From Albitalea sp966211955 (GTDB lineage Bacteria; Pseudomonadota; Gammaproteobacteria; Burkholderiales; Burkholderiaceae_C), in NCBI GenBank assembly GCA_966211955.1, contig CBIHOF010000027.1:1-64000 (forward strand): DNA of 64,000 nt, in the 5' to 3' direction. The notes beneath the pieces were generated by a model. That model did not search any database. It saw only the letters and a program-made list of their open reading frames with translations, and was not told the origin of the DNA. Shown here one piece after another: positions 16,990-25,689 of the stretch. The translations under genes were made by a program, and so were the position numbers. Position 1 is the stretch's first letter. Each line of letters starts with the position of its first letter.

Positions 16990-17913
16990 ATGAAGCCACG
17001 CCTCGCCCAACTCCTGGTCTGCGCCGGCCTGTCCTTCGCCGCGATGGCGGTGAAGGCGCAGGATGATCGCAGCGTCAATCCTGAAACCGCACGCGCCAAC
17101 TTCGCCTCACCGGTGAACCTCGGCCCCGACGATGTGGCTGCATTCGCGCCGGTGCCGGCCGGCTTTGCCGACGCGGCGCAGGGCGTGCCGCATGGCCAGG
17201 TTGAGGAGTTCAGCTACGACTCGCGCGTGACCGGCACCCGCCGCAAAGCCAGCGTCTACCTGCCCGCCGGCTACTCGGCCAGGCAGAAGTACCCGGTGCT
17301 CTATCTGCTGCACGGCATCGCCGGCAACCACGACGAGTGGCGTGGCTATGTTCGCGCCGACACCATCCTCGACAACGTGATCGCGGCCAGTAAGACGGTG
17401 CCGATGATCGTCGTGATGCCCAACGGGCGCGCCTTGCCGGACGATCGCCCGCCGGCGCCTGATCGTGTGTTCACACCGGAGAACGCCGCCGGCTTTTCCC
17501 GCTTCGAGCGTGACTTGCTCGACGATCTGATTCCCGCCATCGACGCGAAGTACGCGACCTTCGCCGACCGGGGGCACCGCGCCATCGCCGGACTCTCGAT
17601 GGGCGGCGGACAGGCGCTGAACTTCGGGCTGGGCCACCTCGACGTGTTCGCCTGGGTGGGGGGCTTCTCGTCGGCGCCCAACACCCGAGCCCCGAGAGAG
17701 CTGCTGCCCGACGCCGGCGCCGCGCGCCGAAAGCTCTCGCTCCTGTACCTGTCGTGCGGCAACCAGGACGGCTTGATCAAGGTCTCGCAGGGCGTGCATC
17801 GCTACCTGAAGGACCAGGGCATCGCGCATGTCTGGAACGTGGACGCGCACGGCCATGAGCGCGAGAGCTGGGCCGAGAACCTCTACCACTTCTCCCAGCG
17901 GATCTTCCGTTGA
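16990..17913 (+). CDS. Secreted CE1-like carbohydrate esterase
   Basis: The 307-residue product starts with a signal peptide (MKPRLAQLLVCAGLSFAAMA, cleaved near VKAQ) and an alpha/beta-hydrolase of the esterase-D/feruloyl esterase (CE1) type. It shows YLPAGYSARQKYPVLYLLHG, a nucleophile elbow GLSMGGG and a C-terminal His in VDAHGHERESW. CE1 members remove acetyl or feruloyl groups from xylan and related glycans in the periplasm or outside. An in-frame ATG at 16966 is rejected because the regulatory element and -10 box overlap it. The gene is first in an operon with L-fucose dehydrogenase, under element G, tying it to the xyloglucan regulon. The exact ester is unknown. Confidence 0.85.
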   Translation: MKPRLAQLLVCAGLSFAAMAVKAQDDRSVNPETARANFASPVNLGPDDVAAFAPVPAGFADAAQGVPHGQVEEFSYDSRVTGTRRKASVYLPAGYSARQKYPVLYLLHGIAGNHDEWRGYVRADTILDNVIAASKTVPMIVVMPNGRALPDDRPPAPDRVFTPENAAGFSRFERDLLDDLIPAIDAKYATFADRGHRAIAGLSMGGGQALNFGLGHLDVFAWVGGFSSAPNTRAPRELLPDAGAARRKLSLLYLSCGNQDGLIKVSQGVHRYLKDQGIAHVWNVDAHGHERESWAENLYHFSQRIFR

Positions 17914-17983
17914 GCCGGCCCGTGGACTCGCAGCGAAGCGCCCGCGGGCGGCGTGCGTCGGTCGGACATGAGACGGGCGCCCG

Positions 17984-18760
17984 ATGGACCTGCATCTGAA
18001 GGACAAGGTGGTCGTCGTCACCGGCGGCGGCGATGGCATCGGCGCGGCGATCTGCAGGCAGCTGGTCCGCGAAGAGGCCATTCCCGTGCTGCTGGACGCG
18101 CAGCCGTTGCCGCTGTCCTTCGAGCAGGAGCTGCGTTCGCAGCAGCAGCGCTGGGCCTTCTTCCTCGTGGAGATGACCGACGAGGCCGCCTGCCGCCAGG
18201 CGGTGGTGCAGGCGGTGTCGCGCTTCGGCGCCATCGACGGCCTCGTGAACAACGCCGGTGTGAACGACGGGGTCGGCCTGGAGGCCGGCTGCGAGGCCTT
18301 CCGCCGATCGCTCGAGGCGAACCTGGTGCACTGCTACCTGATGGCCCACCTGTGCATGCAGCAGCTGCTTCGACGGCGCGGCGCCATCGTCAACATCGCG
18401 TCGAAGACTGCGCTGACCGGCCAGGGCGGCACGAGCGGCTACGTGGCGGCCAAGGCGGGGCTGCTCGGGCTGACGCGCGAATGGGCCACCTCGCTGGCAC
18501 CGAAAGGCGTGCGGGTGAATGCCGTCCTGCCGGCCGAGGTGATGTCGCCGAGGCACCGGCGCTTGCTGTCCACCCGGCCGCATGAGGAAGCGGCGCTCGC
18601 CGACATCGCGCGCCGCATTCCATTGGGCCAGCGCATGACCACCGACCAGGAAATCGCCGATCAGGTGGTGTTCCTGCTTTCGGACCGCTCGTCGCACACC
18701 ACGGGGCAGTGGCTGCATCCGGACGGCGGGTACATGCACCTGGACCGCGTGCTGCCCTGA
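17984..18760 (+). CDS. L-fucose dehydrogenase (SDR family)
   Basis: The 258-residue SDR has the cofactor motif TGGGDGIG (13-20), NNAG (89-92) and the catalytic Ser140, Tyr153 and Lys157 (SGYVAAK). Its start (MDLHLKDKVVVVTGG), NNAGVNDGVGL, TGQGGTSGY and tail GQWLHPDGGYMHLDR closely match the Burkholderia-type L-fucose dehydrogenase as I recall it. The enzyme oxidises L-fucose to L-fucono-lactone with NAD(P)+, the first step of the non-phosphorylating fucose pathway. It would use fucose freed by the GH95 and GH29 enzymes. The later pathway enzymes (lactonase, fuconate dehydratase, KDF aldolase or dehydrogenase) are not in the window. Confidence 0.85.
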   Translation: MDLHLKDKVVVVTGGGDGIGAAICRQLVREEAIPVLLDAQPLPLSFEQELRSQQQRWAFFLVEMTDEAACRQAVVQAVSRFGAIDGLVNNAGVNDGVGLEAGCEAFRRSLEANLVHCYLMAHLCMQQLLRRRGAIVNIASKTALTGQGGTSGYVAAKAGLLGLTREWATSLAPKGVRVNAVLPAEVMSPRHRRLLSTRPHEEAALADIARRIPLGQRMTTDQEIADQVVFLLSDRSSHTTGQWLHPDGGYMHLDRVLP

Positions 18761-18796
18761 GGTCGGCGGCGCGATTGCAAAAGAGAAGGTCTCGCC

Positions 18797-20614
18797 ATGC
18801 AACATCGATCCCGGACCCGTCCACTCGCCGCTGCCTTCGGCCTGCTGCTGGCCTGCTCCGCCGGCGCCCAGCCAGCCGGCCCGGTCAACCTGGAGCAGGT
18901 GACGGTGGTGGGCAAGAAGGCCGAGGTGTCCAAGTGGTTCCAGGCCGAGAGCCAGCACTTCATCATCTATTCGGATGCAAGGGAGGAAGACGTCAGCCAG
19001 TTGCTGGACAACCTGGAAAAGCTGGACCATCTGCTGCGCATCTACACCCAGCCCATCGGCCGCGCCGAGCCGCAGGAACCCAAGCTGACGCTCTATTTCC
19101 TCGGCCGCCTCTCGGACCTGCGGGAGCTTGGCGAGGACATGCCGGCCGACGCCGTCGGCCTGTACAGCAGTTGCGTGTCCGGCGTGCGCGGCTTCGGCGT
19201 GCACCTTGAACGCATTGCGAGCCTCGGCGACCAGCAGTTGGAGAAGGAGCCCCTGAACGAGACGCTGTCCTATGTGTTCGAGGCCTATGCGCGCCACTTC
19301 CTGTACCGCCACACCGACATCCGCAGCCCGGCGTTCTTCATCGACGGGTTGGCGCTGTACTTCTCCAGCGTGCGGTTCTCGCCGCAGCAGATGGTGGTGG
19401 GCCGCGTGCCCGACACCGTGGTCGGCTACCTGAGGTTCCTCGGCCAAGGGCGCAGGTACAGCCTGGAATACGAGGACGTCCTGCAGGAAAACCTCGCCCA
19501 CGCGCGCAACTACGGCGGCGACGCCGGCGTGCACCTCGAGTTCGAGGCCAGGTCCTGGCTGTTGACGCACTACATGCTGTCGTCGGATGACAGGCGCAAG
19601 CGCCTGAGCCGCTATCTCGCGTTGGTCGCCGCCGGCACGGCCCCGATAGCGGCCTTCGAGCGCGCCTTCGACATGAAGACCGCCGACATCGGCACGGTGT
19701 TGTGGCGCTACGAGCGCAAGGGCATGGAGGTCCTGCGGGTCGCGCCTCCTTCCCTGCCGAGCGCGCGCGTGAGCTTGCGCAGCATGCCGCTTGCGGCCGG
19801 CGAGTTCGTGCTGGCGGATGCGGCATTGAAATCCTGCCCGGGCCGCAAGGCCGGCGAGTCGCTGCTGAAGAAGATCACCGACCTGGCCGGCCGATTGCCC
19901 AACGACAAGTTGGGCCGCCTCGCCCTCAGCCGGGCACAGATCGACTGGGGTGACCCGCAGGATGCCCTGCCTCGCCTGGAAGCCCTGCTGCAGCAGGACG
20001 GGAGCAACGTCGAGGCGGAGCTCCTGGCCGGCATGGCGAACCTGCGCATGGCCGCTGCCGTCGAAGGCGATGCCAGGCGTGCCCGACTCCAGTCGGCGCA
20101 GCGCCACCTCCAGCGCGCGCGTGGGCTGGACCCTCGGTCACCCGAAGTGGCCCTGGCCGCCTTCAGGGCCGACGTGGCGTCTTCGGACGCACCGGACGAC
20201 GCGGCGCTGTCGGGCGTCGCATCGGCCTGGCAGGCGGCGCGCGACGTCGACGCGCTCGCGAAGTCGGCGGTGCTGGCGAGTGCCTACGCTGGACGTGCGG
20301 ACGAAGCCCACCAGGCGCTCGCGCCGCTTGCGCAGGACACGCGCGACAAGCCCATGGCCGAATGGGCCCGGCAGTGGCGCAGCCGCCTTGAAACCGGAGT
20401 GACCCGCGCCGACATCCTGGCCGAGATGCGCCGCATGGCGACCCCCGACACGGCGTTCAAGGAGTGGACCATCGACAAGAAGAGCGTGCTGCTGAAGGTC
20501 GAACGCAGCCACGGCCTGGAGGCCGCCAACTCCTTCATGAAAGCGGGCCAGGACAAGGATGGACAGGCCCCGCCGGCAGGCCCGATGGATGGTGGCCCCA
20601 AGAACGGACGGTAA
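18797..20614 (+). CDS. Secreted TPR-like protein with degenerate gluzincin domain
   Basis: The 605-residue product has a signal peptide (1-24, ending AGA) and a DUF1570-like peptidase-fold region (about 50-300: ESQHFIIYSDAREEDVSQLL ... FFIDGLALYFSS). A helical, TPR-like C-terminal half (about 340-560) follows. In active relatives an HExxH helix and a downstream Glu bind zinc. Here the equivalent helix reads ETLSYVFEAYARHFL, without HExxH, and GLALYFS has lost the glutamate of GLAEYFS, so catalysis looks lost. It is third in the operon led by the CE1 esterase. It may be a periplasmic scaffold; the function is unknown. It ends 20 bases from the convergent SGNH gene. Confidence 0.75.
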   Translation: MQHRSRTRPLAAAFGLLLACSAGAQPAGPVNLEQVTVVGKKAEVSKWFQAESQHFIIYSDAREEDVSQLLDNLEKLDHLLRIYTQPIGRAEPQEPKLTLYFLGRLSDLRELGEDMPADAVGLYSSCVSGVRGFGVHLERIASLGDQQLEKEPLNETLSYVFEAYARHFLYRHTDIRSPAFFIDGLALYFSSVRFSPQQMVVGRVPDTVVGYLRFLGQGRRYSLEYEDVLQENLAHARNYGGDAGVHLEFEARSWLLTHYMLSSDDRRKRLSRYLALVAAGTAPIAAFERAFDMKTADIGTVLWRYERKGMEVLRVAPPSLPSARVSLRSMPLAAGEFVLADAALKSCPGRKAGESLLKKITDLAGRLPNDKLGRLALSRAQIDWGDPQDALPRLEALLQQDGSNVEAELLAGMANLRMAAAVEGDARRARLQSAQRHLQRARGLDPRSPEVALAAFRADVASSDAPDDAALSGVASAWQAARDVDALAKSAVLASAYAGRADEAHQALAPLAQDTRDKPMAEWARQWRSRLETGVTRADILAEMRRMATPDTAFKEWTIDKKSVLLKVERSHGLEAANSFMKAGQDKDGQAPPAGPMDGGPKNGR

Positions 20615-20634
20615 GTCCGTCATCCCGCCGCGAA

Positions 20635-21936
20635 TCAGCGCTGCTTCAAGAGCCCTTGCAGCGTCGGGTCCATCGCGCGCTGCCAGATTGCATAGCCCTT
20701 CGCGTTCGGGTGCAGCAGGTCGGGCATGATGGCCCGGTCCAGCGTGCCGTCGCGGTTGAGCAGCGCGTCATTGATGTCGAGGAAGTAGACCGACTGTCCA
20801 TCGGCGTACCCGGCGATGATCTTGTTGACTCGTTCGTTGAGGCCGCGCAGGAAGTCGTCAGGCTTTTCGCCGCGCGGGAAGATCGCGAGCAGCAGCACCT
20901 TCGTTTTCGGCATCCGCTGGCGGATTTCCTGGATGAGCCGCTTGATGCCCTTGGCCGTCGTCTGCGGGTCCTCGGCGCGGTGGCCGGTGTTGTTGGTGCC
21001 GATCATCATGACCGCCACCTTGGGCGAGATGCCGTCGATCTCGCCGTGCTGCAGCCGCCACAGCACGTTCTCCGTGCGGTCTCCGCCGAAGCCCAGCGCC
21101 AGCGCATGGCGCTCGGCGTAGTGGTGCCGCCAGACCTCTGCGCCGTCCTTCTCCCAGCCTTGCGTGATGGAGTCGCCGATGAAGACGATCTCGGGGCCGG
21201 TTCCCGCGGCCAGCAGCGTGGCCTTTTCCTGCAGCTTCTGCTCGTGGCGCGGCATCCACCAGCCGACGGCCCACGATTCATCCAAGGTGGCCGGCGTGAC
21301 GGATTCCGTGCGGTAGTCCGGGCAGGCGATGCCGGGCTTGGCGGCGCGCGTGATTCGAACGTTGGCGACGCTGACCCGGCCGGTGCCGGTGCCTTCGAGG
21401 GAGAAGGGCAGTTGCACCTTGGAGAAGTTCGCGCCGTCGCGCACGAAGCAGCTCATCGCGAAGGCCATGTGCTGCCAGCCCTTGGCGATCGACGGACGCA
21501 GTCGCACGGCGCGCTCGCAGCCATCGCCGCAAGCCAGCTTGACCTTGACTGCGCCGTTGGCGAGGTCTGCAGCATCGAGGTCGAATTCAAGCGTGCCGCC
21601 GAGATAGGGCCGCAGGTCCAGCGGTTGCCGGCTCTCGAACCGAAGCATGGATTGCCACAGGTCCTTCCAGTCGAAGAGCACGGCCTCGCGCAGGCCGGCG
21701 CTGTTGCTGTGGGCCGTGGCGGCGGCCAGGCTTGCCTGCGCGTATTCAGCGCTGGGCCTGGGCGCGACGACGCTGTCGCCGGTCAACTCGGACTGGTTTT
21801 CCCAGTGGCCGACTCGGACGCGCCACGCGGCGGGGTCCGCAGGAAGGATGACGATGTCGGCGCTGGCTTGCGCCCAGGCGAGGGCGGCGCACGCAGCGAG
21901 CGCTGCGCCCAGGAGACTGGAGCGAATGAACTTCAT
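20635..21936 (-). CDS. Secreted SGNH/GDSL esterase with N-terminal beta-domain (copy 1)
   Basis: From the ATG at 21936 (MKFIRSSLL) the product is 433 residues. It has a signal peptide (ending AWA), a beta-rich carbohydrate-binding-like domain (about 25-205, with two Cys pairs: KLACGDGCERAV; SCFVRDG), and an SGNH hydrolase domain (about 235-433). The latter has block I FIGDSITQGW, block III GTNNTG and block V DLLHPN. Such esterases deacetylate plant polysaccharides. It is paralogous to the gene at 45538, which lies inside the xyloglucan operon. Element B ends 12 bases before the start codon, so the mRNA may be nearly leaderless. Confidence 0.88.
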   Translation of the reverse strand: MKFIRSSLLGAALAACAALAWAQASADIVILPADPAAWRVRVGHWENQSELTGDSVVAPRPSAEYAQASLAAATAHSNSAGLREAVLFDWKDLWQSMLRFESRQPLDLRPYLGGTLEFDLDAADLANGAVKVKLACGDGCERAVRLRPSIAKGWQHMAFAMSCFVRDGANFSKVQLPFSLEGTGTGRVSVANVRITRAAKPGIACPDYRTESVTPATLDESWAVGWWMPRHEQKLQEKATLLAAGTGPEIVFIGDSITQGWEKDGAEVWRHHYAERHALALGFGGDRTENVLWRLQHGEIDGISPKVAVMMIGTNNTGHRAEDPQTTAKGIKRLIQEIRQRMPKTKVLLLAIFPRGEKPDDFLRGLNERVNKIIAGYADGQSVYFLDINDALLNRDGTLDRAIMPDLLHPNAKGYAIWQRAMDPTLQGLLKQR

Positions 21937-21947
21937 GGCGCATGATA

Positions 21948-21986
21948 TGAGTTCGAGCGTCAAACGAAATAAATCGGCGTAGATAC
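21948..21986 (-). promoter_or_regulatory. Xyloglucan-regulon element B (SGNH copy 1)
   Basis: Read leftward: GTATCTAC-N23-CGAACTCA with the conserved middle GCCGATTTATTTCG. TCATAT overlapping the right half fits a -10 box. The predicted transcript start is within about 3 bases of the SGNH start codon. Confidence 0.75.
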
Positions 21987-22089
21987 CTAAGATGATGCGC
22001 ACCAGTTCGGCGGACCGGGCAACGGCCAGTTCGCGGTGGGGGACATGAACACGCCGGGCGAGGTGTACATGAGCACCGTGGGAGACCGC

Positions 22090-22449
22090 TTACGCTCGCC
22101 GCTCGAAGGGCTGCGTGTCCTGGAATCCGTCGTCGGTCGGATCCTTCGTCGTGACGATTGCTGCCAGGCGCGGCAGCGATGCGAGGCGGCTCTTGAGGTC
22201 GACGACGCGTTGACGGCTGTGCTGCGCCAACCGCTCGGCTTTCAACCTCACGATCTCGGTCTTCAGCGAGGTGATCTCTGCGCTGCCCTTGGCGATGTGT
22301 CGTTGGACGAAGACCTGCAACTGGCGTTGGTACGCCGCCTGCCACTGCACGAAGCGTCGGCGATGGTATGCACTGCTGGCCAGCCATCCACCGAGCGCCG
22401 TGGCCACCGGTACCACCACGCAAGCGACGACGGTTTCGGCGCTCAACAT
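22090..22449 (-). CDS. Small membrane-anchored coiled-coil protein
   Basis: The 119-residue product has one N-terminal transmembrane helix (about 5-27) followed by a basic, helical stretch. A likely coiled coil (about 40-85: FVQRHIAKGSAEITSLKTEI) and an acidic tail come next. It overlaps the end of the HD-GYP gene by 7 bases on the same strand, so the two are probably translated together. I do not recognise the family. It could be a membrane-bound partner of the HD-GYP protein. Confidence 0.6.
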   Translation of the reverse strand: MLSAETVVACVVVPVATALGGWLASSAYHRRRFVQWQAAYQRQLQVFVQRHIAKGSAEITSLKTEIVRLKAERLAQHSRQRVVDLKSRLASLPRLAAIVTTKDPTDDGFQDTQPFERRA

Positions 22450-23201
22450 GACGTGCTCCGAAGGGCGGGGCGGCTGGCCTCGATGCCGCGATGGCGCAAG
22501 TGCAGTCGCAGGCGCTCCTGGACTTCGCCAAGATCGCCGAGTGCCGCCACCGACGGCAGTTGGAAGCTCGCGTACTGCGGGTCGTCGTGCTCGGCCGACG
22601 ACGAGGTGCTCCAGGTCCACTGGTGCCCCCACACCTCGATCACGGACATGAGGGCGTGGACGCAGCGAGGGTCGAATTGCATGCCGCTGCGCTGGATGAT
22701 GTAGGTCAGCGCGACGTCGGTCGACCAGGCACGCTTGTAGGCGCGCCGGCTGGTGAGGGCGTCGAAGACGTCGGCGACCGCCACGATGCGGGCTGCCAGC
22801 GGAATGCTCTGCCCGCGAAGGCCGAAGGGGTAGCCGGTGCCGTCCCACCACTCGTGGTGCAGGAGGGCCACGAGCACCGCTTCGCTTTGCTCTCGCTCGT
22901 CCATGGGCTGCAGCGCCAGGGTGGTGGCGCCGAGGACGCAATGCAGGTTCATTGCCTCGCGCTCAGCGGCGCTCAGGGTGGATGGCTTTTCCACGATCTG
23001 GCGGCCCACCAGGAGCTTGCCCACATCGTGGGTGCGCGCTGCGGATTCGATGCTTGCGCGTTGTACCTCCGGCAGGCCCATGAAACTGCAGATGTGTCCG
23101 GCGAGCCACGCCGTCCGGCCGCCATGGGTGAGTGTCTTGACCATTGATCGATTGCATCGTTGCAGCAATGCGATCCTGGACGTTGCGGCGGCGGAAGACA
23201 T
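22443..23201 (-). CDS. HD-GYP domain phosphodiesterase
   Basis: The 252-residue product contains the HD-GYP signatures: THDVGKL (His58, Asp59), HHEWWDGTGYPFGLRG (about 115-130) and an AVADVFDALTSRRAYK helix. HD-GYP enzymes degrade cyclic di-GMP using a di- or tri-iron centre. The N-terminal part is short, with no receiver or sensor domain. The C-terminal 60 residues (WGHQWTWSTSSSAEHDDPQ...) are of unknown fold. It sits between glycan genes but has no regulon element of its own; it may be unrelated to sugar use or couple it to biofilm signalling. Confidence 0.9.
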   Translation of the reverse strand: MSSAAATSRIALLQRCNRSMVKTLTHGGRTAWLAGHICSFMGLPEVQRASIESAARTHDVGKLLVGRQIVEKPSTLSAAEREAMNLHCVLGATTLALQPMDEREQSEAVLVALLHHEWWDGTGYPFGLRGQSIPLAARIVAVADVFDALTSRRAYKRAWSTDVALTYIIQRSGMQFDPRCVHALMSVIEVWGHQWTWSTSSSAEHDDPQYASFQLPSVAALGDLGEVQERLRLHLRHRGIEASRPALRSTSC

Positions 23202-23327
23202 GACGGAACCGCGACGATTGCGCTACCGAGCGTCGTTGGCTTCGTCGTTGCGTTATCAGTCGCCGAAAGGGCAGGCACGGCCGCCGCCGGAAGGCAGGAA
23301 GCAAGAGGCCGTGCCAGCTTCAACACC

Positions 23328-25538
23328 TCACTTCACGAAGCGCGCCAAAAGGCGGATGTAGTTCGTCTGGTAGCCGTTGGAAGGCTCGCTGATCGGCCAT
23401 GAATTCAGCGGCCAGCCATCGTTGAAGTCGAGGTAGGACTTCTGCGGCGGTTGTCCGTAGGGCGGCGTCGGCCGGCTCGAGCCGCAAGCGGCCGAGATGC
23501 CGGGGCAGCGGGAGTCCCAGTCCCATTGGCCGTAGTTCGGGCCACCGACGAGATAGCCCGGTGCCGGGCCGTAGGTCGAGGTCGCGGCGCTGTCCCACTG
23601 CGCGCTGCCGTCGGCGAACCAGGTGTGGAAGATCTGGTTCACCGAGTTCTCGGCACCGAAGCTCGTCATGTTCGTCAGGTAGACCTTGCCCAACGGGTTC
23701 ACGCCGTGCAGGTAGTGCAGGTAGTCGGCGGCCGCGTTGGCCACCTGGTCGGCCGTGTGACGGCTGATGCCGTAGTAGCTCTCTTCAGCGAACAAGGTGC
23801 CGGCGTTGGCCTTCACCGCATTGCTGCCCCAGGTGTAGTCGCTGATGTAGGCGCGGTACGGGTCGGTCTGCGCGTCGACGGCGCCCCAGCCGCCGTAGTC
23901 GCTGCGGCCCCACAGGTCGAGATAGCGCGTGCGGATGGCCGAGGCCACGCTGGACGTGGCGCCGGACAGCGATGCGTAGTACAGCAGGTTGCGGGCATTG
24001 CCGGCATTGAAGGCCGACATGAACCACTGCGAGAACATCGGCGCTTCGGTGTAATGCGCATCGACGTAGTCGCGATACGCGGTGTCGCCCGTGGCCGCGA
24101 ACAGCTTGATCGCCGCGAACAGGCGCAGTTCGGCGCGGCCCGCGTCGTCGGTCTCCTGCTGGCCGGCGCCCAGGCCGCTGGTGCCGCTGGCGGCGTCGTT
24201 GTTGCGGAAGGTGACGTTGGGGTTCGCCTGCGCCCAGCTCCAGGCGCGCTTGGCCCGCGACAACAGGTCGGCCGCGTAGGTGTTCATCGCCGCGTTGTTC
24301 AGGCTGCCGAAGACCTTGGCACCCTCGGCGTAGGCCGCAGCCGTCGCCAGCGTGGCGGAGGTGCTGGCGTCGCCGTAGTAGCTGGGCGCAGTGGCGGCCG
24401 ACGGCGGGCTGGCGCCGGCCAGCCCGACGATGGACAGCACCGAACCGTCGCTGTTCTGCATGCGGACGAGGAAGTCCATGCCCCACTTGGCTTCGTCGAG
24501 GATGTCCGGAATGCCGTTGTACGACTCGGGGATGTTGAAGTCGTCGGTGAAGACGGTGGGGTTCTGGACGTAGGCGTCCATCAAGTCCTGCGCGTAAGCG
24601 GCGGCCCAGCTCGTGTACTTGTTCAGGTCGCCTGCGTCGTACCAGCCGCCGCGCAGGTCGCGCGCCGTGGCTGCATTGTTCTTGTCGAGGAATCGCCGCG
24701 CCTGCGGGTCCTGCCCGGCGTTGAGGTGGCTGGCTGCATCGGCCCAGCCGGCGCCGGCGTTGGACGCGCTCTTGGTCTGGCCGGCGCGCTGGTAATAGAA
24801 CATCCGCACGGCCTGGATCAGCACGTTGCGGTAGACGTTGTCACCGATCTCGAAGCGTGCCGAGCGCTGGTTGGCCGTCGGGTCCACGATCTCGTAGGTG
24901 CCCGGCGTGGTGATCTGGCTGAAGTCGAAGGTCCACACCTGGTCGCCGGACGAGGCGTCGGTCTTCAGGCTGTTCCAGTCCTGCGGCCAGAAGGTGTACA
25001 CGACGGAGCCGGTGGCCGAATTCACGACCTGCAACTGCTGCGGCCAGTAGCTCTGGTTGCTGTCATAGCCCACCTTGGGAAAACGCAGCACGGCCACCTT
25101 CCTGGCGTTGGTCAGGTAACCAAACTGGTCGACCATGATGAACTTGCCGGCATTCGATGCCATGGCAGGCCACACGCTGAAGTTGTATGTCTGGGTGCTC
25201 TTCGCGCCGCAACTGTTGACGTAGGTCGCCGTGGCGGTGCAGCTGGCGGTGAGCTTGAGGGTTTGCTCGCGCGACGTTCCCGATGCGCCGCAACCGCTCC
25301 AGGACCAGCTTCCGGAAACCGGCTGCGGCCCGAGCACGACCCGCGAGCCCGCGTTCAGCGTGGCCGAGGACTTGACGACCCAGGAGGTCGTGCCGTTGAT
25401 GTTGAGATAGGGGGTGGTTGCCGTGGGTTGGCACGTTTGCGCCCACGCAGGCGCTGCCAACGCGGCGGCTGCGAGAAAAAGGACCTTGAGGTCCAACGCT
25501 GCGGTCTCGGTCGCAGTCGCCGATTTGATGAGGGCCAT
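23328..25538 (-). CDS. Secreted GH9 endo-glucanase with N-terminal Ig-like domains
   Basis: From the ATG at 25538 (after a CAGGAG site) the product is 736 residues. The order is: signal peptide (ending AWA, about 33); an Ig-like domain with SGSWSWSGCG and two likely disulfides (about 35-120); a CelD-N immunoglobulin domain (about 130-230); and a GH9 (alpha/alpha)6 barrel. The barrel has GGWYDAGDLNKY (catalytic Asp pair) and the C-terminal acid WPISEPSNGYQ. GH9 enzymes cut beta-1,4-glucan chains such as cellulose or xyloglucan, usually endo. The lack of a cellulose-type CBM and the locus suggest a xyloglucan or mixed-glucan substrate. It is transcribed from element C. Confidence 0.93.
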   Translation of the reverse strand: MALIKSATATETAALDLKVLFLAAAALAAPAWAQTCQPTATTPYLNINGTTSWVVKSSATLNAGSRVVLGPQPVSGSWSWSGCGASGTSREQTLKLTASCTATATYVNSCGAKSTQTYNFSVWPAMASNAGKFIMVDQFGYLTNARKVAVLRFPKVGYDSNQSYWPQQLQVVNSATGSVVYTFWPQDWNSLKTDASSGDQVWTFDFSQITTPGTYEIVDPTANQRSARFEIGDNVYRNVLIQAVRMFYYQRAGQTKSASNAGAGWADAASHLNAGQDPQARRFLDKNNAATARDLRGGWYDAGDLNKYTSWAAAYAQDLMDAYVQNPTVFTDDFNIPESYNGIPDILDEAKWGMDFLVRMQNSDGSVLSIVGLAGASPPSAATAPSYYGDASTSATLATAAAYAEGAKVFGSLNNAAMNTYAADLLSRAKRAWSWAQANPNVTFRNNDAASGTSGLGAGQQETDDAGRAELRLFAAIKLFAATGDTAYRDYVDAHYTEAPMFSQWFMSAFNAGNARNLLYYASLSGATSSVASAIRTRYLDLWGRSDYGGWGAVDAQTDPYRAYISDYTWGSNAVKANAGTLFAEESYYGISRHTADQVANAAADYLHYLHGVNPLGKVYLTNMTSFGAENSVNQIFHTWFADGSAQWDSAATSTYGPAPGYLVGGPNYGQWDWDSRCPGISAACGSSRPTPPYGQPPQKSYLDFNDGWPLNSWPISEPSNGYQTNYIRLLARFVK

Positions 25539-25611
25539 GATCAGTTTGTCTCCTGGAGGTCGACCTGCGTGGGCCGGACCTTGCCGATTTTTTTTGATCC
25601 CTTCTCGCACA

Positions 25612-25650
25612 TTAATTCGGGGACTGTACGAAATAAATAGGCGTTAGCAC
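25612..25650 (-). promoter_or_regulatory. Xyloglucan-regulon element C (GH9)
   Basis: Read leftward: GTGCTAAC-N23-CGAATTAA with middle GCCTATTTATTTCG; TAATGT at the right edge fits a -10 box. It is about 75 bases upstream of the GH9 start. It is the most diverged copy in the left box. It also sits about 40 bases after the end of the xylose ABC operon. Confidence 0.7.
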
Positions 25651-25689
25651 TGGGTGGCGACGATGCATCAAGACGCCGTCATTCGGGCG

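Noticed and set aside
17777..20107. Open frame of 776 codons opposite the esterase, fucose dehydrogenase and pseudo-peptidase
   Set aside because: Composition not protein-like and it crosses three real genes on the other strand.
25588..25595. T8 run upstream of GH9
   Set aside because: Considered as a terminator tail for the xylose ABC operon, but it lies on the wrong side of element C and no stem precedes it.
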